Source of the DNA: DATJWY01 sp035500775
Lineage (GTDB): Bacteria > Pseudomonadota > Alphaproteobacteria > Acetobacterales > Acetobacteraceae
Direction of reading: 5' to 3'
Length of the DNA: 17,391 bases
NCBI GenBank assembly: GCA_035500775.1
Contig: DATJWY010000043.1
Coordinates: 1-17,391 of the forward strand
Of this stretch, positions 1 to 7,824 are shown piece by piece. The position numbers and the translations under genes were made by a program. Below the pieces are notes generated by a model, which did not search any database, was not told where the DNA came from, and worked only from the letters and a program-made list of their open reading frames with translations. Position 1 is the stretch's first letter; each line of letters starts with the position of its first letter.

Positions 1-2600
1 CGCGTGCCATGCAGCGCCACGGGTACGATGGGCAGCCCCCGCTGCGCGGCAATGACAAAAGCGCCAAGCCTGAATGGAAGCAGACCGGGCGCGCGCGTGA
101 GCCTGCCCTCCGGAAAGAATACCAGCGCTCGTCCGGCCTCCGTCGCCGCCAAGACCTTGCGCGTGTCCTCCACGCTGCCTTCCGGATCGAACCGGTCAAC
201 GAATTGCGTGTCCAGCGCGCGCAGGAAGGGCCCGGCGACCAGCTGTGACTCGAATTCCTTCTTGGCGACGAACACCGGTTCGCCCGGCAGCACGGCGGCC
301 AGCACGAGACTGTCTGAATAGCTGGCGTGATTGATCACGAAGATCGGCGCCGGCACAGGCGGCCAGGTGCCCGTCATGTCCAGTCGGATGCCCATCAACC
401 GCAGGGCCAGGCGCGCCAGGTGACGCAGCAGCGCCCAGCGCCAGGCACGCCGGGGAAGCAGCCAGACCCCGGGCCAGGCGACAATCGCGCAGCTGATCAG
501 GACGAACCACCACCAGCCGGCATAGGCCAGGGCGGCGACGGCCGTGCCGGCGCGGTGGGCCTGCGGCAACAATCCCGCGGCGACCAACCGCATCACCTGC
601 CGCGCAGGCGATTCCGGCTCTCGTCCCAGCCGTCCCTGCTCGAACAGCGTACGGGTCGCGGCGCGGCGTAATTTCCCGCTGGAGGTCTTGGGAATGGCGC
701 GCGGCGGCAGCAGCACCAATACCTCCGGCGGTGAATCGAGCAGCCGCGCCGCGGCCTCGGTCGCCTGCGTGCGCAGCGTTTCCAGCCGGGCCGCGTCTGT
801 CTCCCGCGTCTCCGCCGCGACCACGACATGTTCCGTGCCGGCGCGTGCGTCGCGCACGCCGAACACCGCCACGCAGCCTTTGCGGAGTCCGGGCACCTCG
901 CCGACGGCGCGCTCGATTTCATCCGGGTAGATGTGCTGTCCGGCGCGGATGATGATGTCCTTGCTGCGCCCCGTGATGAACACGTCGCCACCGGCGGTGT
1001 AGGCGAGATCGCCGCTGTTCAACCACCCCCCTTCGATCAGTTCGGCGGTCTTTCCGGGATTGGCGAAATAGCCGCGGGTCGCGGACGGCCCCCGGAATTG
1101 CAGCCGGCCTTCCTGCCGCTCCCCCAGCTCACCCGTCGGACCAACGATGCGGATCTCGTGCCCGCACAATGGCCGCCCGCAGGCGACGAATTCCAGCGCT
1201 TCAGGATCGTCTGGCGCCGCCGGTTCGGCCCGGCCATGCGCGGTCAGGGCCATGCGCCGCACACGATCAATCACCGGCCCACGTCCGAGCGGCGGAAACG
1301 CCAGTCCAACGGCGTTTTCCGCCAGCCCGTACACCGGTGCCATGGCCTCCGCCCGAAAGCCGTATCGCGCGAAGCGGGCGGTGAAGCGCCGCACGGTTTC
1401 CGCGCTCACGGCCTCGGACCCGTTGGCCACCAGGCGCAGCGAGCCAAGGTCGAGTCCGGCAATGGCGGCGTCGTCGATTTTTCGCAAGCACAGCTCGAAC
1501 GCGAAGTTCGGCGCGGCCGATAATGTCGCGCGATGGCGGTGGATCGCCCAGAGCCATTGCTCCGGCCGCACCAGGAAGGTTATCGGCGACATGACGATGA
1601 GCGGCGCGGCGAAATAGAGGCTGCCAAGCCAGGCTCCGATCAGCCCCATGTCGTGATACAGCGGCAACCAGCTCACGAACCGATCGGCGGGGCTGGCCTG
1701 CAACGCCTCGCCCAGGGCACGAATATTCGCCAGCACATTGGCGTGCGACAGCATCACGCCTTTGGGGGAGCCGGTACTGCCGGAGGTGTATTGCAGCAAC
1801 GCCATGTCGTCGGGCTGAGCCGGGCCCGGCAACGCATCGGTGCCTGCCGTCAGCGCCTCCACCGTCGCCACACCGCGCAGGCTGCCGACCTGGAACCGGA
1901 GCAGGGTGACCAAACCGCCGGTCTCGGCTGCGGCGATGAGCAGCGTGGCGCCCGCGTTGCGCAGGATGCCGGCCTGTCGCGTGAGATGCTCGGCGAGTTG
2001 GGACGGACGGGCGGGCGGATAAATCGGTGTCGGCACGGCGCCTGCGTAAAGCGTGCCGAAGAAGGCCGTGAAGAATTCCAGGCTTGTCGGCAGCATAATG
2101 GCGACCCGGTCGCCGGTTTCCACGCCGCGCTGCCGCAATCCGCGCGCGACCGCCTGTGATTGCTCCGCCAGCGCGCGATAGCTGAGATGAACGTCCTGGC
2201 CATCGCCCTGGGTGAGAATCACATGCGTGCGATCGCCGTGATGGCACGCGTGCCAGTCCAGCACGTCCATCAGGGTCTGTGCTTCAGCAGGCGCCGGTTC
2301 CGCTGTCGTCAGGATGACTGGCCGCGGTGTGGCCGGGCCGGCCATGGGCGGCGCCCGTCGCAGCGCCGCGAGCACGTCCCGCAATGTCTCGGCCCGTTGC
2401 AGCGCGTGTGCTGGCAGGGTGATGGAAAAAGCGCGTTCGACGCGCAGCAACAATTCGGCGCGCGACAGGCTGTCGAAACCCCAGTCGCGCCCCAGCGACA
2501 TATCGAGCGCCGCGCGCCGCTGTGCGGTTGGGCGCAGGTTCAACTCTCGCGCCAGTTCCTGTGCGATGCTGATCAGGGCGGCTTCCTGCTGCTGCGTCAT
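1..2600 (-). CDS. Fused carrier domain / fatty acyl-AMP ligase / PlsC-type acyltransferase (C-terminus beyond window)
   Basis: One uninterrupted minus-strand frame runs from ATG at 2600 off the left edge; 866 residues are visible. Domain order: an acyl-carrier-like domain (about 1-85) with a GFDSL motif whose Ser44 would carry phosphopantetheine; an adenylate-forming domain (about 100-660) with YTSGSTGSPKG (271-281), SWLPLYHDMG (310-319), GWLNSGDL (525-532) and a C-terminal PKTSSGK with Lys643; a hydrophobic stretch (about 680-715); and a PlsC-like domain with NHxxxxD (His758, Asp763) and FPEGR (about 829-833). The LPLYHDMG block is typical of fatty acyl-AMP ligases rather than acyl-CoA synthetases. 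Inferred role: activate a fatty acid as acyl-AMP, load it on a carrier, and esterify it to a lysolipid at the inner membrane. E. coli Aas has acyltransferase and ligase in the opposite order. The start has only a weak AGGGA upstream. Repeat copy A lies just upstream. The substrate cannot be read from the sequence. Confidence 0.9.
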   Translation of the reverse strand, partial: MTQQQEAALISIAQELARELNLRPTAQRRAALDMSLGRDWGFDSLSRAELLLRVERAFSITLPAHALQRAETLRDVLAALRRAPPMAGPATPRPVILTTAEPAPAEAQTLMDVLDWHACHHGDRTHVILTQGDGQDVHLSYRALAEQSQAVARGLRQRGVETGDRVAIMLPTSLEFFTAFFGTLYAGAVPTPIYPPARPSQLAEHLTRQAGILRNAGATLLIAAAETGGLVTLLRFQVGSLRGVATVEALTAGTDALPGPAQPDDMALLQYTSGSTGSPKGVMLSHANVLANIRALGEALQASPADRFVSWLPLYHDMGLIGAWLGSLYFAAPLIVMSPITFLVRPEQWLWAIHRHRATLSAAPNFAFELCLRKIDDAAIAGLDLGSLRLVANGSEAVSAETVRRFTARFARYGFRAEAMAPVYGLAENAVGLAFPPLGRGPVIDRVRRMALTAHGRAEPAAPDDPEALEFVACGRPLCGHEIRIVGPTGELGERQEGRLQFRGPSATRGYFANPGKTAELIEGGWLNSGDLAYTAGGDVFITGRSKDIIIRAGQHIYPDEIERAVGEVPGLRKGCVAVFGVRDARAGTEHVVVAAETRETDAARLETLRTQATEAAARLLDSPPEVLVLLPPRAIPKTSSGKLRRAATRTLFEQGRLGREPESPARQVMRLVAAGLLPQAHRAGTAVAALAYAGWWWFVLISCAIVAWPGVWLLPRRAWRWALLRHLARLALRLMGIRLDMTGTWPPVPAPIFVINHASYSDSLVLAAVLPGEPVFVAKKEFESQLVAGPFLRALDTQFVDRFDPEGSVEDTRKVLAATEAGRALVFFPEGRLTRAPGLLPFRLGAFVIAAQRGLPIVPVALHGT

Positions 2601-2640
2601 GGCGGCGGGTTGGTCCCTGTCGTGTGATTGTGAGCAAAGG

Positions 2641-2779
2641 CCAGGGGCTTTGCCCCTGGACCCCAGCAAAGGCTAAGCCTTTGCAATCCAATACTTTAGG
2701 GATGGGGGTCCGGGGCCTCCAGGCTCCGTCGTGCGTAGGCACGCCTTCGCGTGACGGGGTCCAGGGGCAGCGCCCCTGG
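2641..2779 (+). repeat. Modular palindromic repeat, copy A
   Basis: A string of palindromes: CCAGGGGCtttGCCCCTGG (2641-2659), GCAAAGGCTAAGCCTTTGC (2666-2684), an AATACTTTAG joint, a GGGTCCGGGGCCTCCAGG segment, a segment containing GCACGCCTTCGCGTGAC (about 2739-2755), and CCAGGGGCagcGCCCCTGG (2761-2779). It shares modules with the copies at 3011, 10417 and 15947. It has the same orientation as the 10417 copy and is opposite to the 3011 and 15947 copies. It lies just upstream of the acyl-AMP ligase start. No transposase is nearby. Confidence 0.85.
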
Positions 2780-2828
2780 TTCAGCACTCTGCCACAACAA
2801 CATAAGCCAGGTCGCTTCTGGCTAAGAG

Positions 2829-3074
2829 GTGACCGGCATGGTGAGGCCGATGCCCGGCTGGGAACACTTCCCGCACGACGCGGATATCGGCGTGCGCGGC
2901 TGGGGGCCGACACCTGAGCGCGCCTTCGAGTCGTCATGCGACGCGGCGGGGGTTTCTGCGTTTGTACCATTGCGCGGCGACAGAGGCGTAATACCCAGGC
3001 TGACGGGTGCAAGGCGAGGGGCGCCGCCCCACGACCCCGCTGGGGCCTTGAGGCCCCAGACCCCCAATACTTAA
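2829..3074 (+). pseudogene. Archease remnant (5' end only), running into repeat copy B
   Basis: The frame opens at GTG 2829 (also ATG 2838 and ATG 2850). It encodes a segment around WEHFPHDADIGVRGWGPT followed by ERAFE, which matches the N-terminal beta-strand and helix of the archease family (PF01951). That family assists RtcB-type RNA ligases. Archease-like sequence stops near 2937, after roughly 30-35 residues. The following residues are unrelated, and the last dozen (PAGALRPQTPNT, then TAA) are translated from repeat copy B. Archeases are normally about 140 residues, so at least three quarters is missing. No rtcB is visible in the window. I infer a relic broken by a deletion or rearrangement at the repeats. 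Expression as a short peptide cannot be excluded. Confidence 0.7.
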
Positions 3075-3130
3075 GTAAGGGATTGCAAAGGCTTAGCCTT
3101 TGCTGGGGTCCAGGGGCAACGCCCCTGGCC
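3011..3130 (-). repeat. Modular palindromic repeat, copy B
   Basis: Near reverse complement of copy C. In plus-strand order: a GAGGGGCgccGCCCC arm, CTGGGGCCTTGAGGCCCCAG (3040-3059), the ACCCCCAATACTTAAGTAA joint, GCAAAGGCTTAGCCTTTGC (3085-3103), and CCAGGGGCaacGCCCCTGG (3110-3128). It ends five bases before the engB stop codon, where its stem-loops could act as a 3' structure or terminator for the rpmH-engB operon. Confidence 0.85.
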
Positions 3131-3134
3131 TTCC

Positions 3135-3872
3135 TTAGCCCTCGGCGAGGCTTGCGAGCGCGGCCCGCAGTTCCGGCACGCCGAGCCCGGTCTCGCTGCT
3201 GGTCGCGATCACCTCCGGATAGGCCGCGGCGTGGGCACGGGCGATCCGCTCCATTTCGGTGCGCTTGCGGGCCAGCCGTTCCGGCTTCACGTCATCGGCC
3301 TTGGTCAGCACGAGCTGAAAGGTCACGGCGGCGCGGTCGAGCAGGTCCATCACCGCCTGGTCGGAGACCTTGAGCTCGATCCGGGCATCCATGAGCAGCA
3401 CCACCCGGCGCAGGGTCGGGCGGCCGCGCAGGAAGTCGAACATCAGCCCCTGCCAGTCGCGTTTGATCTCGCGCGCGGCCTGGGCATAGCCGTAGCCCGG
3501 CATGTCCACGAGGGTCAGGCGGCCGCCGCCGAGGTCAAAGAAATTGAGCTGGCGGGTGCGGCCGGGCTGGCCGGAGGCGCGGGCGAGCGAGCGCCGCCCG
3601 GTGAGCGCGTTGACCAGCGAGGACTTGCCCACGTTGGAGCGCCCGGCGAAGGCGATTTCCGGCCCGCGCGCCGGCGGCAACTGATCAAGCCGCTGCGCCC
3701 CGTGGAAGAAGGCGCACTCGGCCGCGAACAGCAGCCGCCCGGCCTCCAGCTCCTCCGGGCTCGGCGGCTTGACGCCGGCCTGGGCAGGCGCCCGGGCCGG
3801 CGCCGCGGGTGCGGCGTGCCCTGGCTCGATGCCCCCGGGCACGGTCTCGGGCGTATCCCCGGCCTTTGCCAT
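3135..3872 (-). CDS. engB: Ribosome biogenesis GTPase EngB (YihA/YsxC)
   Basis: The product is a 245-residue TRAFAC-class GTPase. The G motifs are in order: GRSNVGKS (77-84, G1), DMPGYGYA (from 123, G3), TKAD (180-183, G4) and TSSE (204-207, G5). The family binds GTP and helps mature the 50S subunit; it is often essential. About 65 N-terminal residues rich in Ala and Pro precede the core, so the protein is longer than the roughly 200-residue E. coli form. That extension is probably disordered. The ATG abuts the yidC stop codon exactly (TGA at 3875-3873, ATG at 3872-3870), suggesting translational coupling. It is the last gene of the rpmH-rnpA-yidD-yidC-engB operon, and repeat copy B follows its stop. 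Confidence 0.97.
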   Translation of the reverse strand: MAKAGDTPETVPGGIEPGHAAPAAPARAPAQAGVKPPSPEELEAGRLLFAAECAFFHGAQRLDQLPPARGPEIAFAGRSNVGKSSLVNALTGRRSLARASGQPGRTRQLNFFDLGGGRLTLVDMPGYGYAQAAREIKRDWQGLMFDFLRGRPTLRRVVLLMDARIELKVSDQAVMDLLDRAAVTFQLVLTKADDVKPERLARKRTEMERIARAHAAAYPEVIATSSETGLGVPELRAALASLAEG

Positions 3873-5603
3873 TCAGGTGCGCGCCATGCGCGGCTCACCC
3901 AGGCGCGTCTGGCGCTGGATGAACCATTGCTGGGCGACGGTCAGGAGGTTGTTCCAGCTCCAGTAGATCACGAGACCAACCGGGAAGCCGGCCAGCATGA
4001 AGGTGAAGATGATCGGCATGAACTGGAACATCCGCGCCTGCGCCGGATCGGCCGGCGGCGGATTCATGCGCTGTTGCAGGACCATCGTGCCGCCCATGAT
4101 CAGCGGCCAGATGCCGAGATGCAGGAACGGCAGGAGCGCCGCCGGGTTCCACGGGATCAGGCCGAACAGGGTGAACACGTTGGTCGGATCGACCGCCGAA
4201 AGGTCATGAATCCAGCCGAAGAACGGCGCCTGCCGCATTTCGATGGTGACGAAGATCACCTTGTAGAGCGAGAAGAACACCGGGATCTGGATCAGCATGG
4301 GCAGGCAGCCGCTGGCCGGATTGACCTTCTCAGCGCGGTAGAGGGCCATCATCTCCGACTGGATCCTGGCCGGATCGTCCTTGAGCCGCTCGCGCAGCGC
4401 CTGCACCTTCGGGCCGAGCAGCTTCATCTTGCTCATCGACCGATAGGAGCGCGAGGCGAGCGGGAAGAACAGCGCCTTGACGAACACGGTGAAGACCAGG
4501 ATCGCGAGGCCGAAATTGCCGAGCACGCTGTTCAGCCAGTCGATCGCGTAAAAGAACGGCTTGGTCAGGAACCAGAACCAGCCGAAATCGACCGCGTAGC
4601 TGAACAGCGGGATGTTCTGGGTCCGCTCGTAACGGTCGAGCAGATGCACTTCCTTGGCGCCGGCGAAGACCTGGCTCTGATACGCGGCCTCGGCGCCCGG
4701 CGCGATCACTTCCGGGTCCTGCGCGGCGAAATCGGTCTGGTAATGATCCGCCCCGTTCTCGGTGACATGGCGGAAGGCGGCGACGTTCGCCGTCGCCTGA
4801 TCCGGCACGAGCGCGGTCAGCCAGTATTTGTCGGTGATGCCGGCCCAGCCGCCCTGGCCCTGGGTGGAGAAGGCGAGACCGCCGGTCTTCTCGCTGTCGG
4901 CGCGCGCGGTCTTGTAGGTCATCTCCTTCAGGCGCCGGTCGAACACGCCGAGCAGGCCTTCATGGAGAATGTAGTAGCCGGAGGTCTGCGGCGTGTAGTC
5001 GCGGCTGATGCGCGACCACGGATAGACCGCGACCGGCGCCGTACCGGCGTTGCGCACGCTCTGGCGCACGCTGAACATGTAGTTGTCATCGACCGAGAGG
5101 CCGATCTGGAAGGTCTGGCCCTGGCCGTTGTCCCAGGAGAGCGTCACCGGATGGCCGCTCGCGAGCGGGCCGCCGCTCGCGGTCCAGACGGTGGTGTTGT
5201 CCGGCAGCTTCACCGTGGCCCCCGCCGGGGCGGTCCAGCCGAACTGGATGTAGTACGGCTGCGTCTCGGTCTGCGGCTCCAGCAGGCGAACCAGCGGCGA
5301 GGTCTTGGCGACCGTCTCGTGGTAGTCGCGCAGCACAAGGTCATCGAGCTTGGCGCCGAGCAGGTTGATGCTGCCCTGCAGGCGGGGGGCACTGATCGGC
5401 AGACGCGGCGCCTCACGCGGCGGGGCGGCGGCCGGCTGCGCGCCCGGCACGACGGGGCTGCCCGCCGGCAGCGACGGGGCGGCGCTCACGGTCTGTTGGG
5501 CCGGGGGGAGCGGGGGCGTCGCGTGCTTCGGCAGCAGCAACTGGAAGCCGGCGAGGATGGCGACGGAGATCGCCATCGCCAGGAAGAGGCGTTTCTGGTC
5601 CAT
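3873..5603 (-). CDS. yidC: Membrane protein insertase YidC (Oxa1 family)
   Basis: The product has 576 residues. An N-terminal membrane anchor (about 6-24) is followed by a Pro/Ala-rich linker (25-70), a large periplasmic beta-domain (about 70-320), and the conserved C-terminal Oxa1-like transmembrane core (about 345-565). Within the core, FVKALFFPL, the amphipathic SYRSMSKMK segment and NPASGCLPMLIQIPVFFSLY are recognisable. Lys376 sits where E. coli YidC has the hydrophilic-groove Arg366, a basic replacement. YidC inserts membrane proteins alone or with SecYEG. The frame stays open upstream to 5912, but ATG 5603 places the start at the standard anchor sequence MDQKRLFLAM, and it shares one base with the yidD stop codon (TGATG). 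Confidence 0.97.
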   Translation of the reverse strand: MDQKRLFLAMAISVAILAGFQLLLPKHATPPLPPAQQTVSAAPSLPAGSPVVPGAQPAAAPPREAPRLPISAPRLQGSINLLGAKLDDLVLRDYHETVAKTSPLVRLLEPQTETQPYYIQFGWTAPAGATVKLPDNTTVWTASGGPLASGHPVTLSWDNGQGQTFQIGLSVDDNYMFSVRQSVRNAGTAPVAVYPWSRISRDYTPQTSGYYILHEGLLGVFDRRLKEMTYKTARADSEKTGGLAFSTQGQGGWAGITDKYWLTALVPDQATANVAAFRHVTENGADHYQTDFAAQDPEVIAPGAEAAYQSQVFAGAKEVHLLDRYERTQNIPLFSYAVDFGWFWFLTKPFFYAIDWLNSVLGNFGLAILVFTVFVKALFFPLASRSYRSMSKMKLLGPKVQALRERLKDDPARIQSEMMALYRAEKVNPASGCLPMLIQIPVFFSLYKVIFVTIEMRQAPFFGWIHDLSAVDPTNVFTLFGLIPWNPAALLPFLHLGIWPLIMGGTMVLQQRMNPPPADPAQARMFQFMPIIFTFMLAGFPVGLVIYWSWNNLLTVAQQWFIQRQTRLGEPRMART

Positions 5604-5866
5604 CAGCGGGCCTTGCAGCCTTTCGGGTGACAGGGGGAAGCGGCGCGCGGCGGCACCGGATCGTAGCCGCCCGCATGCCAGGGATGGCAGCGCAGCAGAC
5701 GCGTGGCCGTCAGGCGCAGGCCACGGACAGCGCCGTGGGTCGTGAGCGCCTGCATCGCGTAATGGCTGCAATCCGGCTCGAATCGGCAATTCGCGCCGAT
5801 GACCGGCCGGATGGTCAGCTGATAGGCGCGGATCAGGGCGGCGAGGCCGGCGGCGGCGGGGCTCAT
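5603..5866 (-). CDS. yidD: Membrane protein insertion efficiency factor YidD
   Basis: An 87-residue protein of the YidD family (formerly DUF37). It shows YQLTIRPVIGANCRFEPDCSHYA (about 15-37) and the CHPWHAGGYDPVP signature (60-72). Cys27, Cys33 and Cys60 are the characteristic cysteines. The N-terminal helix is amphipathic, fitting attachment to the cytoplasmic face of the inner membrane, where YidD assists YidC-dependent insertion. Its ATG overlaps the rnpA stop by four bases (ATGA), and its TGA shares one base with the yidC ATG, so the three genes are probably translationally coupled. Confidence 0.96.
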   Translation of the reverse strand: MSPAAAGLAALIRAYQLTIRPVIGANCRFEPDCSHYAMQALTTHGAVRGLRLTATRLLRCHPWHAGGYDPVPPRAASPCHPKGCKAR

Positions 5867-6258
5867 GGTGGGTCGCCCGGGCCACCAGCGGGGCGGGCGG
5901 CGCGCGGCGCACCGGCCTTGTCGAGCGCCCGGCGCAGATCAGCGAGCAATTGCGGGAACGGCCGGGAGCGCGTTCCCTCCCGGCCGATCAGCACCAGATC
6001 GACTCCGGCGACCGGCTGCTCACGCAGAAGCAGCCGAGCGGCCTCGCGCAGACGGCGCCGGGTGCGGTTACGCACCACGGCGTTGCCGACCTTGCGCGTG
6101 ACGGTGAAGCCGATCCGGGCGGGAGCGTCGTCACCACGCGGAAGCGCCTGCAGCACGAGTCCCGGAACCGCGGCCTTGCGGCCCTTGGCGGCGACCTTGA
6201 GGAACTCGGCGCGGCGCTTCAGGCGAAGCGGCGCCGGCGCCTGGTCGTCCGGCGCCAT
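5863..6258 (-). CDS. rnpA: Ribonuclease P protein component
   Basis: The product has 131 residues. The core has the early RLKRRAEFLKV segment (12-22), GFTVTRKVGNAVVRNR (50-65) and the basic RNR helix RNRTRRRLREA (63-73). RnpA binds the RNase P RNA and helps it recognise the 5' leader of pre-tRNA. It is 17 bases downstream of rpmH and overlaps yidD by four bases. The last 15 or so residues are Pro/Gly/Ala-rich and unlikely to be structured. ATG 6258 puts the start about 11 residues ahead of the conserved core, which is normal for the family. Confidence 0.96.
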   Translation of the reverse strand: MAPDDQAPAPLRLKRRAEFLKVAAKGRKAAVPGLVLQALPRGDDAPARIGFTVTRKVGNAVVRNRTRRRLREAARLLLREQPVAGVDLVLIGREGTRSRPFPQLLADLRRALDKAGAPRAARPAGGPGDPP

Positions 6259-6275
6259 CGACGCAGCCTGTTCGA

Positions 6276-6410
6276 TCAGGCCGACAGGCGCTTGCGGCCC
6301 TTGGCGCGGCGGTTGGCGAGAACCTTGCGGCCACCAACCGTCGCCATGCGGGCGCGGAAGCCGTGCCGGCGCTTACGGACCAGCTTGGACGGTTGATAGG
6401 TGCGCTTCAC
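6276..6410 (-). CDS. rpmH: 50S ribosomal protein L34
   Basis: A 44-residue, very basic protein. It opens with KRTYQPSKLVRKRRHGF, continues with RARMATVGGRKVLANRRAKG and ends RKRLSA, the textbook L34 sequence. The start codon is GTG (6410-6408), not ATG. A purine-rich TTGGAG lies about 10 bases upstream. It is the first gene of the operon that continues into rnpA 17 bases downstream. Confidence 0.97.
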   Translation of the reverse strand: MKRTYQPSKLVRKRRHGFRARMATVGGRKVLANRRAKGRKRLSA

Positions 6411-6484
6411 GTCGCTCACTCCAAATCTTGGGGAAACCGCAAATAGCGGCAGCGGGGCGCAAGGGCCCCGGGTTCAGGCCGCGG

Positions 6485-6514
6485 CTTATAGGCGGGCGAT
6501 GGCGGGGGCGTCAA
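6485..6514 (-). promoter_or_regulatory. Candidate sigma70-type promoter for the rpmH operon
   Basis: On the minus strand, TTGACG (6514-6509) is followed after 18 bases by TATAAG (6490-6485). These are close to the -35 and -10 consensus and stand out in very GC-rich DNA. Transcription would start near 6478 and give a leader of roughly 70 nt before the GTG of rpmH. Found by eye only. Confidence 0.6.
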
Positions 6515-6537
6515 TGCGCGATGACGCAACATTGCGG

Positions 6538-6800
6538 CGCGCGGCGAATCCCCTCACGCCACAGCGCGGTCCCCTTCCTCCCCTGCCGCCCCGGGGCGTG
6601 GGCGGAGCCCGCTTCCTTTTCGTGAATGCGTGGGGCGGCCAAGAAATCCTCCCGGCCCATCCGAAATTCGGCCAGTATGGCGTTCAGATTCCCTCATACC
6701 GCACGGCCCGCCCCGGGGCGCCTCCCCGGCCGCGGCGAACGGGTGGACGGTGGAACCAGAGCCACGGGGCGCGGCGCGAGCCGCCCCGGGGCGTAGGCGA
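6538..6800. other. Gene-free region between divergent rpmH and patatin genes, with three GCCCCGGGGCG palindromes
   Basis: I see no supportable gene here. The palindrome CGCCCCGGGGCG or its core occurs three times (about 6589-6600, 6711-6721 and 6782-6793). Two of the three are in the context GCCGCCCCGGGGCGTnGGCG. The stretch should hold the promoter of the downstream patatin-like gene, but I see no clear -35/-10 pair for it. Confidence 0.5.
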
Positions 6801-6819
6801 GGAAAGGACAAGCATCGGC

Positions 6820-7824
6820 ATGTTCGGATTCCGCAGGGAGAAGCGGCGCGCTGGCCCCACGCCGGTGCCGTCATCATCCGTGATCCGGGTCGAGCCCAGA
6901 CGGTCGCACGGCACCGCGGTCGCGCTCCAGGGCGGCGGTACGCATGGCGCGTTTTCCTGGGGCGTGCTCGACCGACTCGTCGAGGGCGGACTGCATATCG
7001 ATGCGATCTGCGGCGTGTCCTCCGGCTCGCTGCTCGCCGTCGCCTACGCCCAGGGCGCGGTGCGTGGCGGGCGGGACGGGGCGCGGAAGGAGATGCGCAC
7101 GCTCTGGCGCCGCGCCGGGACATCGCACAGCTTCACGCCGGTGATGGAGGGGCTGCCCGGTCCCTGGTCCTGGGGCTGGAACCTCGCGAACAACATCGCC
7201 CATCACGGCGCGGAGACCATGCTCCGCCTGTTCAGCCCCGCCCAGCTCAATCCGCTCGGGTTCAATCCGATGCGCGCCCTGGTGAGCAGCCTGCTCAACC
7301 CCGCGTTGCTCTGCCATCCCGAGGCGCCGCGGGTGACGATCTCGGCCACCGATGTCGAGACCGGCGCGCCGCGCTTCTTCTGCAACGAGGAGATCACGGT
7401 CGATTCCCTGCTCGCCTCCTGTTGCCTGCCCTTCCTGTTCCCCCCGGTGGAGATCGGCGGCCGGCCTTACTGGGACGGCGCCTATTCCGGCAACCCGCCG
7501 CTCGCGCCGCTGCTCCGGCCGTATCTGCCGCGCGAACTGATCCTGATCCGCGCCCAGCCCTCCCACCGGCCGGGCACGCCGACCAAGCCGGACGAAATTT
7601 TCAACCGCCTGCATGAAATCGCCTGCCAGGCCAGCCTCGATGCCGAACTGGCCGCGCTGCCGCCGGACGTCCCCCTTATCGACTACCGGGCCGACGCGAC
7701 GCTGCTGTCCCTGCCGCTCTCCACCAAGGTCTCCGCCGAGGCGGACATGATCGCCCATCTCTATGCCGCCGGCCGGGCGCTGGTGGAGAAGCACCAGGCC
7801 GACGCCAGGGCCGCCTCGGCCTGA
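6820..7824 (+). CDS. Patatin-like phospholipase family protein (RssA-type)
   Basis: The product has 334 residues from ATG 6820, with AGGAAAGGA (6800-6808) about 11 bases upstream as ribosome binding site. It shows the patatin signatures: a Gly-rich oxyanion loop LQGGGTHGAFSWGVLD (36-51), the GVSSG nucleophile elbow with Ser67, and a DGAYSGNPP segment with the catalytic-dyad Asp219. Such serine hydrolases cleave acyl chains from phospholipids or related esters. There is no signal peptide, and the first 30 residues are basic and Pro-rich, so a cytoplasmic or peripheral location is likely. The frame is open far upstream, but only this start has a good ribosome binding site directly ahead of the domain. 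The specific substrate is unknown. It is divergent from rpmH. Confidence 0.9.
   Translation: MFGFRREKRRAGPTPVPSSSVIRVEPRRSHGTAVALQGGGTHGAFSWGVLDRLVEGGLHIDAICGVSSGSLLAVAYAQGAVRGGRDGARKEMRTLWRRAGTSHSFTPVMEGLPGPWSWGWNLANNIAHHGAETMLRLFSPAQLNPLGFNPMRALVSSLLNPALLCHPEAPRVTISATDVETGAPRFFCNEEITVDSLLASCCLPFLFPPVEIGGRPYWDGAYSGNPPLAPLLRPYLPRELILIRAQPSHRPGTPTKPDEIFNRLHEIACQASLDAELAALPPDVPLIDYRADATLLSLPLSTKVSAEADMIAHLYAAGRALVEKHQADARAASA

Noticed and set aside
2284..3012. A 242-codon minus-strand open frame reaching into the repeat strip
   Set aside because: It overlaps the carrier domain of the ligase gene in another frame and is Arg/Pro-rich through repeat copy A. The real frame has the GFDSL motif and starts at 2600.
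2641..3130. CRISPR array or insertion sequence
   Set aside because: The repeats are palindromic, unevenly spaced and without spacers of constant length. No transposase or cas gene is present.
3231..5630. A 799-codon plus-strand open frame
   Set aside because: It is the antisense shadow of yidC and engB in GC-rich DNA. Its composition is His/Arg/Gly-rich without domain signatures, while the minus strand carries clear YidC and EngB.
6874..7794. A 306-codon minus-strand open frame
   Set aside because: Antisense to the patatin-like gene, with no recognisable domain.
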